Of a DNA stretch of 64,000 nt, positions 41,990-54,347 are shown piece by piece (position 1 is the stretch's first letter; every line of letters starts with the position of its first letter). The notes beneath the pieces are model-generated. The model had not been told where the DNA came from, searched no databases, and saw only the letters and a program-made list of their open reading frames with translations. The position numbers were made by a program, and so were the translations under genes. The stretch comes from Uloborus plumipes. Lineage: Eukaryota; Arthropoda; Arachnida; Araneae; Uloboridae. The stretch covers positions 62,001 through 126,000 of the forward strand of contig JAXGGA010001605.1 of NCBI GenBank assembly GCA_038373865.1, written 5' to 3'.

Positions 41990-43010
41990 GGCCGCCAGTG
42001 ACGATGCTAATAGCCATTTTCTTCTCATAATCGCCACGATGCATCAGCCAGAAAAAAAAAATAGTATGCCAATTTGGCAGCCATCATAACATCTTGTAAT
42101 TGCCAAAAAGTAATTTTTAATCGAGCTTTGGCGAGTGGTTACCGCTAGTCTCTAAATTTTTTCTACTCTAAAGTTTATCCTCTTGTAACGTTAATACGAG
42201 ACCTTATTCGTTTTAGAAGTTGGACATTTATAAAAAAAAAAAATAAATAAACTGTTGGGGAAAAAAAAATTCTAACCCCGTGTTTTCCTCCTTCGTCTAT
42301 TTCTTACTCAGTCAAGATGAGTGATTAAAAGTTGCACATTTAAGCAAAAGAAACACCCCCATTCTGGTTAGTTTTGAATCAACAGATGGCTTTTAAGATC
42401 ACCTAAAATAGAACGCGTATTGGAATTTAAACTAATATACCGGAGCATAAAATACTGACACAGAATACTTAAAGCGAAAAGAACACATAAGCACATGAAA
42501 ACTTCCTTCCAAGATTAAAGCACTGAGCTGAAAAATTGCTTTTTAGACATAGTTGCTACTGAGTCAAAATATCACCATGGCAACGAACAGATAGGCTGAT
42601 GGTTTTAAAAAGCTGATGGAATATTACGGTCTTACTCTCGAGCATTTCTTTAAAGCTTCCTGTCCCTTTAAAAAGATCTCTATCAACAACTAAATTATTT
42701 AGCTGTTTTTTCAATGTTTTCATTTCTTCAACGGTTTAAAAACTTTTTGAAACTTTCATCTAAGATTAGTCCCCCTGTTGGTTAATCTCATAGAAGTTAT
42801 TAGGTTCCACACGGCTTTAAAATTGTTTTGAACAAGGGGAAAAAAGTTCTTGATTCTTTTTAAAATTTAACATTGTAGCTAATGCAGTCTGTTTACCCTC
42901 AACTGCACAAGTAGCGAATCTGCGTTTGCTAAACACGTGCATTTTATTACGTTAAATGACTAGTTACGAGCACGCTTAAAAGTTTTTTTTCTCTAATTTG
43001 CATAAAATGT
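41990..43010. other. Non-coding stretch, nothing recognised
   Basis: No gene supported. Confidence 0.5.
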
Positions 43011-43013
43011 TGT

Positions 43014-43105
43014 AAACTATAAAATGCACAGTAATAAAAAATTTATTATGGTAAAATTAGCAATTTTACAGTTGGTGAAAAATTAGTAATCTGTTACAAA
43101 TTTCT
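43014..43105 (-). mobile_element. TACACTGTAAAAA element, fragment
   Basis: AAACTATAAAATGCACAGTAA and AAAATTAGCAATTTTACAGT match the inverted unit; both ends are missing. Confidence 0.6.
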
Positions 43106-43122
43106 ACGCTGTAAAAATAAAA

Positions 43123-44030
43123 TATTTTTGGAAAAAAAATAGAACCGACTTCAGTTGGAAATTGCTCTAAAAAGTAAAAAATAATTTTTTTCTTTGAACA
43201 CCATCGAAACTACTTTTAAACATAAGTTTTGAAGTCTGCGCAAAAACGATAGGTAAAATGATATGAAACCATATTTTGCCAACATTTTTCAGAGAAACCA
43301 TTGAAAATTAAAACAGAATATTTGTACCATTGCACGAATGTGTGGTAATCAATGAAATGTATGCGAGTGCTCTTAAAGAACCTGGATCCATTAAAATTTA
43401 TATTTATAGTTGAATTGTAGTTGCGTATGATTCTATACATTGTTTTTGCGCCGACTTCAAAACTTATGTTTAAAAGTAGTTTCGATGGTGTTCAAAGAAA
43501 AAAATTATTTTTTACTTTTTAGAGCAATTTCCAACTGAAGTCGGTTCTATTTTTTTTCCAAAAATATTTTATTTCATTCTTTTTAGTGTAAATGCAGTTA
43601 AAATAATCAAAATATAGTTAAAATCCAACACTTACGCTTTTAAATAAAGTTAAGAACAAAGTTTTAATTTAGTTGAATTTCATGTTTAATTTAGTTAAGC
43701 CTTCATTTAAAATTGCCATTATCATTATTATTACTGATTCATATCAACCACGTTTTGTAACAATGGATTTCATATTTAATCATTTAGGACGAATCGCTGT
43801 CATTATTACAATTACTGTGATCCCGATTTCTATTTCGAGCGATTTCTGCAGGTTCCCGTTATCAAACCCGGACCACGAGACGATGAGACCAATCGGAAAT
43901 GAAGCCCTTTCTAACAAAAAAATAATTTTTGAAATAGGTCCAGGCGTCTTCGAGAAATCTTATAACATACAAAAAAAAATCTCCGACGAATTGTATAACC
44001 TCCTCCTTTGTTGAAGTCGGTTAAAAAGTA
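43123..44030. mobile_element. CCGACTTCA foldback element
   Basis: Ends with GAACCGACTTCAG near 43144 and TGAAGTCGGTTAAAA at 44022-44036. A strong inner inverted repeat pairs about 43112-43244 with 43446-43580 (GAACCGACTTCAGTTGGAAA / TTTCCAACTGAAGTCGGTTC; GAACACCATCGAAACTAC / GTAGTTTCGATGGTGTTC). The right part on the minus strand starts CCGACTTCAACAAAGGAGGA, a terminus widely seen in arthropod non-autonomous DNA elements. No transposase frame. Confidence 0.7.
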
Positions 44031-44185
44031 AATGTTCTTCTTACGGTATAATACAGTTCATTTTATAGTACTAAACTGTAAAAATTGCTAATAACACAAG
44101 TAGTAAACTAAAATTTCTAGTTTACACTGATAAACTGAAAAAACTAGTTATGCAAATGAAGAAACTAAATACCTTTGTGCAAAAA

Positions 44186-44345
44186 TTGTGAAGCATAAAT
44201 CCAACGTTAATTTAGCACAAATAGGCAGGGATACTGCGGACACGTGTTTCGGCGTTAAAATTAACGCCTTTTTCAATGCAAAAAATGTTGCAGTATCCCT
44301 GCGCGTATTTGTACTTGACTGACGTTCGATTTATACTTCACTAGT
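44186..44345. mobile_element. CACGTGT hairpin element, copy 3
   Basis: GTGAAGCATAAATCCAACGT / CGTTCGATTTATACTTCAC form the ends. Inside, GCAGGGATACTGCGGACACG opposes TGCAGTATCCCTGCGCG. It lies within copy h of the TACACTGTAAAAA family. Confidence 0.75.
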
Positions 44346-44865
44346 TATACAGTTTATTACTGTGCATTTTGCAGTTTTAAACTGGAACCTCTACTGCCAG
44401 TATTATACTGTTGTTTATACAGTATAATACAGCTAAATTTTACGGCCATAAACTGAAGTTTCTAACTTTACAGTAAGAAACTGTATAATTGCTTCTTTTA
44501 CAGTTTGTTACTGTGCATTTTACAGTTTTAAATTGAAACCTCGGCTGCCAGTATTATACTGTAAAAACAACAGTTCATTTTTTGCAGTGTACCTCATAAT
44601 TCACACTTTGTAAACTCAGGAAACTTACTCGGAGGACTTTTAATGTTGTTTGCTTGCTCAATCTCTGTATTTGAACTGGCTTCGGTTAACAACGACGCAC
44701 AATTATACTCCAATATAGGTTACTCCAATGCAGTAGCTTCCATAGCCGCCACAAGATTGCATACCTTATTTCTAAGGGTTTTTGTTAAAAATGTCCATAG
44801 GTTACAATATAAAACAATCAACAGGTAGCTATGATTTAAGGAATGTTTGTTCATATTTAATTCTC

Positions 44866-45014
44866 TAAGGGCCCTGCTCCACATCAGCGTAAAACGCGAC
44901 CGAAACCGAAGGCAGAAACCGAAAATCCGGGTACTTACCATAAGAACACTATGTAATCCATTTTACGTTTCTGCTTTATTTTTCTGCTTTACGTCAATGT
45001 GGAGCAGGGCCTTA
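44866..45014. mobile_element. GGGCCCTGCTCCACAT short TIR MITE
   Basis: TAAGGGCCCTGCTCCACATC at the left opposes AATGTGGAGCAGGGCCTTA at the right, with further pairing of AGCGTAAAA / TTTACGTC. 149 bp. CAGGGCC-type termini are typical of hAT elements, so a hAT-derived MITE is a reasonable inference. The small frames across it are artefacts. Confidence 0.75.
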
Positions 45015-47566
45015 AAAGCTCAAAGTTAAGTCGTTGGTGTTTACTTTCATTGGATTTAAGAACATTACCGCGACACGACATCGCCTTATCTATGGTCCAG
45101 TCGCTACACAAAATAATAAATCACGAGACAAGCTATCTACCAAGAACAAAACTAATAAAACTAACCCCAAGCAAAATGAAATCAATAAGCTATCTTTAAT
45201 GCTCCATATTAGTTTCTGCTCACGAGCAAACTACTCAAACTAAATTCTGCCATAATAGTACTTGCACCCACGCAGCATTGCTGCTACCAAGAGCATTTCA
45301 TTTTTATTGATTAGTTAATACTATTTCGTGTAAAATGCAGATGTCAGTGGCTGTAAAAATAAGGAAGACAAGTGAAAAGGAACGCACGATTGGGCAGAAA
45401 ATGAAAGAGGAGAACAAAATTTGAAAATCAAAAAGGGAAAGTGGGGTTTAAATCGACTGCTATAGCTGAGAAAAGATAATATGCGTACTGAATTTATTAA
45501 AAAGAAAAGGTTAAACGAACATCGCCGTGGCTGGAATAACCACTTAGTTCTTTCTTTTTACCGCCCTTACATAAGATGTTCTAATGGAAAGTAGTAAAAG
45601 GAATTTCTTGCAGCGTAATGAATATTCTTTTGAATGATTTTATCATCGGAATTGGTAATCATTGAATTGTAATTGAGAAGGCAAATATAAATTTAATTCT
45701 TTTCAGCGCTTGTGTTTCTAATGAAGAGATGGTATTATGAATAACATAAACAGAAGAATTAGCAGAAAAACAAAAATTCACTACGTTGAGAGGGTAAGTA
45801 TTTTATGATACAAAATTCGACACAAAGGCTACCTAAATTTATAAAGCACAATGTTTCACTTCTTATTTTGCGATAAAGTAAAATTTTAATATAAAATGGA
45901 AGTAGTAGAACGAAATGTAAACGAAAATGATGCCATAAGATGGCGAAGTTGTTTCTCAACTTGACTACTATTAAGAATAATTAAATTTCTGAAATTTTAC
46001 GTTCGAATGCGTGAACATGAGTATTTCATTTTATTTATAATCAGACAAATTTTGCCAAACTACCGGCGGAATAAATATGCTTTGAATAAAATTACTTTAA
46101 GTACTATGACTTGAATAAGAAACTATGATAAATAAATAAATAAACAAGAAATGAATAATTTTTTGCAAACATAAGTATAACACATAGTACGAAAGTATAG
46201 TGAACAAAAACAAAAACAAAAAAAGAAAATAGTTCAAAGAATGAAACAATACAACACATCTTCGCAATTTATATGAACTTTTTATTAAATTATTTTTCCT
46301 ATTTTAAATTAATACACACATATAAACAATGTTGCAACATTTTTCATCTGTCAATACTTCTCTTCTTAGCGTAGTGCTTTTTGCTAACCTCCTATTTTCA
46401 AAAAGAATATAAGTCTTAAATTAAATAGCTACCACAATAATTGACATTTTTTTCATTGAAACCCATCCTGAATTAATGTGCTTTAAATTTTTTTCTACAT
46501 TTTCATGTCTAGTTAAAATAATTAACAATGTTCAAAGAAGTTGGATTAAAATTTTGAAATTATTTTGTGAAAATTAGAAAAAAAAATCTTCGCACAGAAA
46601 TTAATTGCACCTATTTCTAAAATCGGAATTGTAAAATAAAGAAAAAGAATCATCTAAAAATAATTATTCTGATAATTAATCGGCTCAACCGATTAATCCG
46701 CCGATTATCAATAGCCGATTAATCGGTAATCCGTAATCGACCAATTTGCTTATCGGTGCATCCGTAATACATGGTAATCTTTCTTTGTTATAACTTTTCT
46801 CAACTCTCAGTCAAATTAAGATATATTTATTCTTCGAAATCAAAATCTTCCTTTTCAGTAAATCAGGTACTAATCTAGAGGAAGCAACTAAATGTCTAAA
46901 AGTATTAAGACAATTGAATTTAACTTAGCACATTAATTCTGAACCTGTCTCATTTCAATGATCTAAGCTATAACAGATGAAAAATACCAACCGATTTAAC
47001 ACGACAACTTTAGATTCTTCGCTTTTCTCTGAAAAATATTCTTCAGAAAACCAAATGAAAAAGCTCATGTTTCATATTTAATGGGCGTAGTTATCGTTTA
47101 ACTCATTTCTCTTTCGCTACATTTTCACTGGATGGGGAAATGTAAGCGTTTTATTTTCATGTAACTTAACTGCATTCGTAACCATTTTGAAAAAAATTGC
47201 TTAACCTGTAATGTGGGAAAAGGTAATGTTTACGTTCTCTCAAGAAGATAGTATGCTGCTAGATTACATTAACTTAGAGATTTCTGCAGCATCACTGCAA
47301 TAAAACTTGCGTCCTCTAAGTGCCTTTCTTAAAAGTGTCTTCCTTTCTTACTTTTTTAATTTTTTATTTTTTATTTATTTCTAATATTTTTTTTATTTCT
47401 TTTTATTTATTATTTTTATTTTATTTATTAAACTTTTCTTATAATTTGTTTTTAAATTTTTGATTTATTTTATTTATTTTAAGTTTTTTTTGTTTGTTTT
47501 ATAAATTTAACTGTTTTGTTTGGTTTTAATCTCGTTAATTTTCAGAAAAACGCGCATAAATAGCTT
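45015..47566. other. AT-rich stretch; a CGATTAATCGG cluster
   Basis: No gene supported. At 46676-46770 the sequence iterates CCGATTAATCGG and TAATCGGCTC/CCGATTATCA motifs, an old palindromic element relic. Poly-T/TTTA-rich low complexity lies at 47345-47520. Confidence 0.5.
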
Positions 47567-47582
47567 ACATATTAACTGTACA

Positions 47583-47879
47583 TTTCATTTCACCCTCCAG
47601 GGTCCCCCGTACCTACCACAGCGTCGTGGTTTAACCGGGATAGGGCCCTGAAGAGCGCTCTGTTCTTAATTTTGAACCAGAATCTAGGGTCGAGCAAACC
47701 ATAGGTCCTAGCACCCCCAGAGGTATCGTTTCACTTGGAGGACTTTGTGACCACGACATTTTTAACGCCTCCCAGCCACCATTAATCAAGGCGGTGGATC
47801 TTTGATCGGCTGGGATCGAACCCGGGTCCCTCCGGACATGAGTCCGACGCCTTACCGATCGGGCCACCACGGCCCATGT
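47583..47879 (-). mobile_element. tRNA-derived SINE with 16-bp target duplication
   Basis: The minus strand begins GGGCCGTGGTGGCCCGATCG (A-box region) and has GGGTTCGATCCCAGCC (B box) about 45 bases later, then a non-tRNA body ending in GGTGAAATGAAA. It is flanked by a perfect 16-bp direct repeat, ACATATTAACTGTACA, at 47567-47582 and 47880-47895. The anticodon-loop position reads CTCATG, loosely Met-like. The intact duplication argues for a fairly recent L1/RTE-type retroposition. Confidence 0.85.
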
Positions 47880-47935
47880 ACATATTAACTGTACAAATAT
47901 TAACTGTACAATGAACTTTATTATGAAATGTTTTA

Positions 47936-48533
47936 TTTATACTAATAAAATCTGTCCGGGTCCGTCTGTCTATCTGTCTGTTCGTCTGAAGCTTGAACTT
48001 CTCAAAAACCTCTGAGAGTAGAGAATCGAATGAGGTACCATTCTCTAAGGAAAACAATAAGACTAACCGCGTAATTGTACTACTTTAATCAGCTGAAACA
48101 TTAATTAAAACGTTAAATAAATTTTTTGCACTCTTTAAAATTCGAAGACATTTATTTCTTTCCGTTGCCATTTTGAATACATGTTACAATAAAGATCTAA
48201 CAATTGTTTTTATTCTAATGAATGACTTTTTTTCTGTTGCCATTTTGAAAATGTGTTTCAAACAAAATTCTGATTGATGTTTTCAGCAGGGACTTTTTTT
48301 TTTGGCTACGATCCAGATATAAAAACAACTTTTTCGTTTGGAATTTTTGCAATTAATTTTACAGGAAGAAAGCGGTTTCGGAATAATTGTATGTAAGCGC
48401 GTAAGCGAGCAGCGAAGCGGGGACTTTTTTGAATATTAGCGAGCCGCCATGGCGGCGAGTAGTTTGTTTAAACTTTCTTCACTACTTCAAAGGCGCGAAG
48501 TAGTCCGGCGTGCAACCCGGGCCACGCAGCTGG
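47936..48533 (+). mobile_element. Helitron-like element ending CTGG
   Basis: Starts after A with TTTATACTAATAAAATCTGTC (a TC-to-TT variant of the usual TCTATACTAAT start) and ends CAACCCGGGCCACGCAGCTGG followed by T. A CCCGGG-centred hairpin lies upstream of the CTGG (CTRR) end. Contains AGCGAGCAGCGAAGCGG and GCGAGCCGCCATGGCGGC GC-rich motifs. No Rep/helicase frame. Confidence 0.6.
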
Positions 48534-48760
48534 TAAATTACTATAACACGATCAGCAATTATGTACACAAAAGGATAATGATATCGTACTGTTCTTGCTG
48601 GAATGATATGTGTAACAATAAAAAGCAACGTTGAATTTTGCGCAGAAACAGTGAACGAAACATTAAGAAAGATTAATCCTGATAAAAGCACAAAATTTCA
48701 AAAATATTACAAACACGTGTTTCGAAGTGGAGGGACCACTTAGTTCTTTAAATTCTACTA

Positions 48761-49535
48761 CAGTCGACGTTCATTATAACGGCCACACAATATAAAGAGA
48801 GAGAGACCAACCCAGTGAAAAAGCCACAACTTTATCCCTTTATACTCTAAGTTCATTTGCTTTCGGTGTAACGACTTTTCTATATCGTCTAATACAATAT
48901 AACGACCAAATTCAACTGACACTATTTTCGACATTTTGCCACATAGAGCATGTTTTTAAATCGTTTACTTGAAATTTATTACTTTTTTTATGGACAATGT
49001 GCACAGAGTGCTCAGTGTTCAGGGAAACTTTGAGAAGGCGGGAGGAGAAGAAATTAGTGTAGTATCTTGAGATGTGGAAGGGGAATAAAGAAGGTTATAA
49101 CGGTAGCTCCTAGGGTAGAAAATATATATCCTATAGAGATTTTAAAATGTTTTTTTGCAAGGCTAAAAAAATACTGGACACTTCATATCATCTATAACTG
49201 AAATAGAAAATTATATTTTGCAAGAAGACAACTATTTCTTTTTTTTTTCTTTAGAAAAAAAATGGTTTATAAGTATGCAATATTTTTTTCCTACATTTTC
49301 TAATTTGAAATCTGTTTAATGTTTTACTATAGTGTTTTACACTAGTATATTTTTAATTGCAGTGAAGGAAAAAAAATGTGTACTTAGTTGAAATCATTAA
49401 AAAATCGCTGATTTTAATGAAAGTACTGAACATGCATGACGCGTTATAGTTTAATTTTACCTTTTATAGCGACCCCTCGTCATAAAGATCTTCTTCTGTG
49501 AAACGGAGATGGTCATTATATCGAACATCAAACTA
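48761..49535. mobile_element. Pogo/Tigger-like TIR element
   Basis: CAGTCGACGTTCATTATAAC at the left opposes GGTCATTATATCGAACATCA at the right. This CAGT.GACGTTC.TTATAACG terminal pattern and internal TATAACGACC motifs are typical of pogo-like elements. About 775 bp, with no transposase frame. Confidence 0.55.
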
Positions 49536-49539
49536 CATA

Positions 49540-50780
49540 TGTTGAAGTGAAATACGGTGTTTCGTGTCAAAAGTGACTTTTTTTTTATTTATTTAATAGC
49601 ACAGGCAAAAAACATTCAGGGATGGAGATGATTTTGAAATTAAGCCAGTTTTTGACCTGATTGATATAATTGTGTTTGTTAATATGTAAAATTATTAGAT
49701 GTGTTTCTAATAATTTTACAGATTGATGCTATGCACCAAGGAGTATCAAATTACGGGGGGCGGGGTGGGACTGTTGAAATTTTTTTTATTGCGCTGGTTC
49801 TAAAACTACAAGTCCCAATTGAAGGGCTTGGAGAAGAAGAGGCTATGTTACATTTTAAAGAATTAACGCTCTGGACAATAGTAAGCAATGGATACAGGTA
49901 AGCAAAAACAACTTGGTAAATCATAATGTTTCTTCTTTTATTTATCTAGAAATTTTGTTTCCCCTCAAAGGGAAATAAATAAACTATTTATTTGCGCAGC
50001 GAAGTGTAAAATCATAATCCTAAACTTTCCACCCTGATGAATCTGAGATATAGGGTGCATTTTGGCAAGTTTTAAAGACATTTTTGAAGACGATAATAAT
50101 TGGATTAACGTTTCGTAAAACTTTCCTTCGCGTAACTTGGCGAAAGAACCTAATCTCTAACTGGAATCGAAGTTTCAGAATCGAATTCAATAGACGTCAG
50201 AAGCAATCTCTGATAACGTTTCTAAGATCACTCAGTTTTATTAGAAAATGAGTTTTTTTATTCTAAAATAGGATAAGCATTAAGTTGTTCACATAGGACG
50301 ATTGCTGAAAGTTGAAATTCTCGCATTAGCTGAAAAAGATTTTAAAATGCCGAAATGGAATAGTTTCGAAATTCATTGAAAGGAGATATTTTAAAACGGA
50401 ATGAAGGACTTTCAGCTATGATAAAAATTACATTATGTCATTTGATGCTTGATTCGTGGTAATTATATAATTATCTAATTGATTTTATCGGGAAAAAGTG
50501 AGAAAAGGTTATTTCAGTATAAAATGCTTGTGTTCTCGGGACAAGGAAAAATTTTAATTTGAGTGAAACTTTTAAGTTTTCGAGGCTCTCCTAATTTAAT
50601 AAGACAAAGAAGAATGTCATGTTTCAAAATAATAGCATAATGCAACCAAAATTCTTCAAATTAACGGCAAAGGAACTGGTTTTGTTGTCTTAAAAGTGTC
50701 GAAAAGAATATGCAGTAAGGTGGTCCAAAATCACATGCAAAAATCTAAAACTGAAAAAATAACAACAAAAAATGAAGTTT
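49540..50780. other. Non-coding stretch, nothing recognised
   Basis: A 66-codon frame at 49701-49901 is followed by a GTAAGC donor-like site at 49898, but no partner exon or family is visible. Confidence 0.4.
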
Positions 50781-50782
50781 TC

Positions 50783-51165
50783 TACTCTGTAAAAATGAAT
50801 GTTGTTTTTACAGTATAATAGAGCTAATTTTATAGTAATAAACTGTAAAATTGCTACTTTTACATAATAAACTGTAAATTTTCTAGTTTTACAGTTCCAA
50901 ACTGTAAAAAATTGCCAATTTTACAGTTTATTGCCTTGTATTTTAGTTTTAAACTGGAACCTCTGCTGCCAGTATTATGCTGTTGTTTTTACAGTGTAAT
51001 ACAACTAACTTTTTCGGCAATAAACTGTTAATTTTTCTAACTTTATAGTAAAAAACTGTAAAAATTTTAGTTTTACAGTTTGTTACTGTGCATTTTACAG
51101 TTTTAAATTGGAACCTTGGCTTCCAGTATTACACTGTAAAAACAGCAATTCATTGTTCGCAGTGT
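50783..51165 (+). mobile_element. TACACTGTAAAAA element, copy i
   Basis: Starts TACTCTGTAAAAATGAATG, ends TTCGCAGTGTG. Two units with AACTGGAACCTCTGCTGCCA at the first junction. Confidence 0.8.
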
Positions 51166-51169
51166 GAAG

Positions 51170-54100
51170 TTTGGTGCAAAAAAATCTTTATTAATGCAAC
51201 TAAAAATAACAACAAAAACGAAGTTTCCTAAGAAAATCTTATAAATAACCTCGATTTTACAACCCCTTTACCCTGTCAGACCCTATTACTATACAGGAAC
51301 TAGAACAAGCTTCAGTAGAATAACGGTGCAGAGCTGTTCTATTCTCGTACCAAGGGCAGCTCCACTCCCCGGTCGCTACGGGCGCTTCAAGCACTCAAAC
51401 AGATGGAATCGCTTGTTGTGTTTACTCTAGAACAATTCCAGCCTTCGTGAGGTTATGTTGATACTGTTTGCTTGTGCTTTAGTTTGTTTTTGATGGCGTT
51501 TAGTTTGGAAAGTTTTAATACTAATGTAGATCTTGGCTGTATTCTTAAAAGAGTAGGAAAACATTACCCTATTTTGTAATTCAATGTAATATTTTGAAAC
51601 TAAAGAACTTTTGTTTTAAATGTTGCATCGTTCTCTAATTACCAATTGGTCACATATTTTGTTAAAGTAACATTGGTATTATTTTCATAGCGGCAAACAA
51701 TGACGCAATACAACCAAGTTGAAAAATAATAATATTTTTCAGTTTTAGGGGAAAAAATTGGTCTGACAAAAAATAAGTACAAACTAATTATTTTAACGAA
51801 TGTGTAGCCAATCGCAGATTTAAAAGTATACACAGCGTATCATACACATACTTTATTCAAATAAATCTTAACCCATTTATGCCCAGTAGCCTAAAAACGG
51901 GAGGCTTGTTAGTTACTGCATACAAAAACCTGTAATGGGTATATCATTTTACTATAGCTGTTCTTCACAAGGTAAATAGAACTTCTTGAGAAAACCAGTT
52001 AGAGCCACTATTTGGACATCAGAGTTTATTTATTGACAGCTATTTTCAGACAAATCAGTCGAGCAATGATCCAGAATGGGTAGCCACAGAAAGTTTTTTT
52101 TTGCGACCTTATTTTTCATAACTTAAACTATTTTAAGATGATTTGTTTAAAATTGATCACAGATGCCTTCTGTAATGTTAGTTTGCAAAAGTAAATTCAA
52201 GTAATGTCGTATTTTGCTCACATATCCGCAAAATATCCCATAAACAGGACGTTAAATAACTTAATAAATATGGTAACAGCGAACTATTTTAAGATTAAAA
52301 TGTATGTAAACCATTCCAAGTAAGAGTTTTAAGCATATAAAAATTGAAAAAAAAAATGTTAAAAACAAACTTGGGCATAAATGTGTTAAACTAAATAATC
52401 CAGGTTTTATTGTGATGATGGTTTACATATAGTCAATTCATTAGAAAATTAAAAGCAAAAAGGATCAATCAAAAGAAAATACTGCGTCAGTTCATCTTTT
52501 GCTAAAACCGCAGATCTAATCATTTCCAAACATAGATTCCATCTAGCTTTTTAAAATCATCACTGGCGATAGTTTTGTCTTCACTCCTCTCTTTTCAATG
52601 CAACAATGAGTTTATGAGAGCTACTTTGCCATTTAAATACCGATTTTTTTTCTGTTTGCTGTATACCCATATATGAATTAATTATGAAGTGTGACATGCA
52701 GAGGAAACCGGTTAAAAGATTAACGTGTCACTGCAAGAATCTGCAAATGAGAATGCCCGATTCCTTGTGAAATTTACTGTTTAAAAGGAGAATCAGGTAA
52801 GATATTTTGGCTCCGAGTTTTATAAATTTGTTTCGTTTATTTGCTATTTTTACCATTTAATCTGTCAACTGCTCTTTCTCGTTGCTTTTATCGGATATTT
52901 CTACATTCAAAAGCTCACTGTTGCACTGAAAAAGGTGCCTTTTTGAAACCACTAAGCACATGTATGCAGTTTTCCTGTATAATTTGTGTTATTCTCTTTT
53001 ACTTTTCAATTATAAAGGTACTTATTCAATTCTTAAAGATGTTGTTATTTAAATTGGCGTATTTTACTGATCACCCTTTACACACGATCGATGCAGTTTT
53101 TAGGCAATTTTCAACATAAGATGCTAACAAAAACACCAATATTCTTTACATTTGAAAGTGCAATTTCCTACGTTTAACATACTCTTATAGGTGTAAGAAA
53201 GTATCTAAGTGCATTTAAGAAGTATCATTCCAAGTGTGCATGCATGAATACGCGAGTATATTCTTCAAATTATTAAAAAGCATTTTGTTCTAAACTTTAA
53301 CACTTCATCTTATTGAATTTATTCTTCTCAGCTAAGGTCCTTGTTAACTTCAACTTTACTTAAAACATTCTTTCCTAACTGTGTTAGTTCAGAGACAATT
53401 CCGTTTTTCGACGTGTTTGCCAACTATAAAAGTAGTAAGTAAACGAGATTTTCTCTTCAAACTTTAAGAATTTTGCTTCGAGAAACGGGAAAGGGGATTC
53501 CGAGCAAATCTTTTGTTTTCTACTGGTATAAAATCGTTTACTCACTCATATTTCTTGGGAAAATAATATGTTTATGTATTTACTTCAAAACGTTTGTGAC
53601 TCACAAAATGACATTATGTTTCGCTTCTGTATGCTTGAAATTTTTTTAAGCTTTATAAGTAGCGATTTTTTTCTTTCGATAATAATATTATCACGTCTCC
53701 GCAAGAATGGTGTACTTCTATGCTTCACTACAAAAATGTCGAAAAATATGCACCGTAGAAACTACATAATAAAATTGTTTACTTTGATTTCCTCGTGTTC
53801 CTTTGAAGTTCTTGGTCAACTCTTATGACGATTTTCCCCCAAAAGCTCTTACATTGACTTTTCATAGTTTGTGAAATATTCGTACTTTTAAAATCAATAG
53901 TTTTTACTTCGTTTACAACAAAAACGTCGTGAAATATGAATTCTTGTATTAAGGAATCATAGAATTTTATTATATTAAGGAAAAGCTTTGATGGTATTTC
54001 CTTTCAAATTTCTTCGAAGCAATACTTTGTACTCGCCTTCATATTTTTCGTTTATACAGAAATGAATGGTTCTAAAAACTGTGGCCAGGCTAAGTTCCTA

Positions 54101-54345
54101 CCTTGGAGCAATCAGTGAGTCAACTTTTGTTTAAATCACTGCATTTTTTTAAGCGTACATATCATGATGAAGGCGAAATACGCTCAATTGTGTAAAATAC
54201 TTAGAGTCTTTAAAATACCTCCCGAATCGGCCATGTCATCCAGATACTGCAGCTTCATCTTCATTAGGAATCATCAGTATGGATTAGACTGTAACCGAGC
54301 TGAAAGTGGAATTCCCCTTATAGAAGCTAAGAGTGCCAAACAAAC
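51170..54345. other. Non-coding stretch, nothing recognised
   Basis: No gene that I can support. A GC-richer patch lies at 51340-51400. At 52918-52975 CACTGAAAAAGGTGCCTTTT and CACATGTATGCAGTTTTCCTG suggest a worn fragment of the CACGTGT hairpin family. Confidence 0.45.
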
Positions 54346-54347
54346 TA

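Larger units (their letters stand above)
43108..44591 (+). mobile_element. TACACTGTAAAAA element, copy h, split by two insertions
   Basis: The left end TACGCTGTAAAAA is at 43108-43122 and the body resumes at about 44031 (TAAATGTTCTTCTTACGGTA), running to TTTTTTTGCAGTGTA at 44591 with two units. The gap holds the CCGACTTCA foldback element, and the body holds a hairpin element at 44186-44345. Confidence 0.7.

Noticed and set aside
44643..45029. Short frames on both strands around 44.6-45.0 kb
   Set aside because: They cross the short GGGCCCTGCTCC MITE and change frame at its TIRs; no domain.
47800..47879. A functional tRNA gene on the minus strand
   Set aside because: The tRNA-like head continues into a SINE body and is enclosed by a 16-bp target duplication, so it is a retroposed SINE.
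49701..49901. A host exon followed by a GTAAGC donor site
   Set aside because: One plausible donor is not enough: no acceptor, family match or partner exon is visible.
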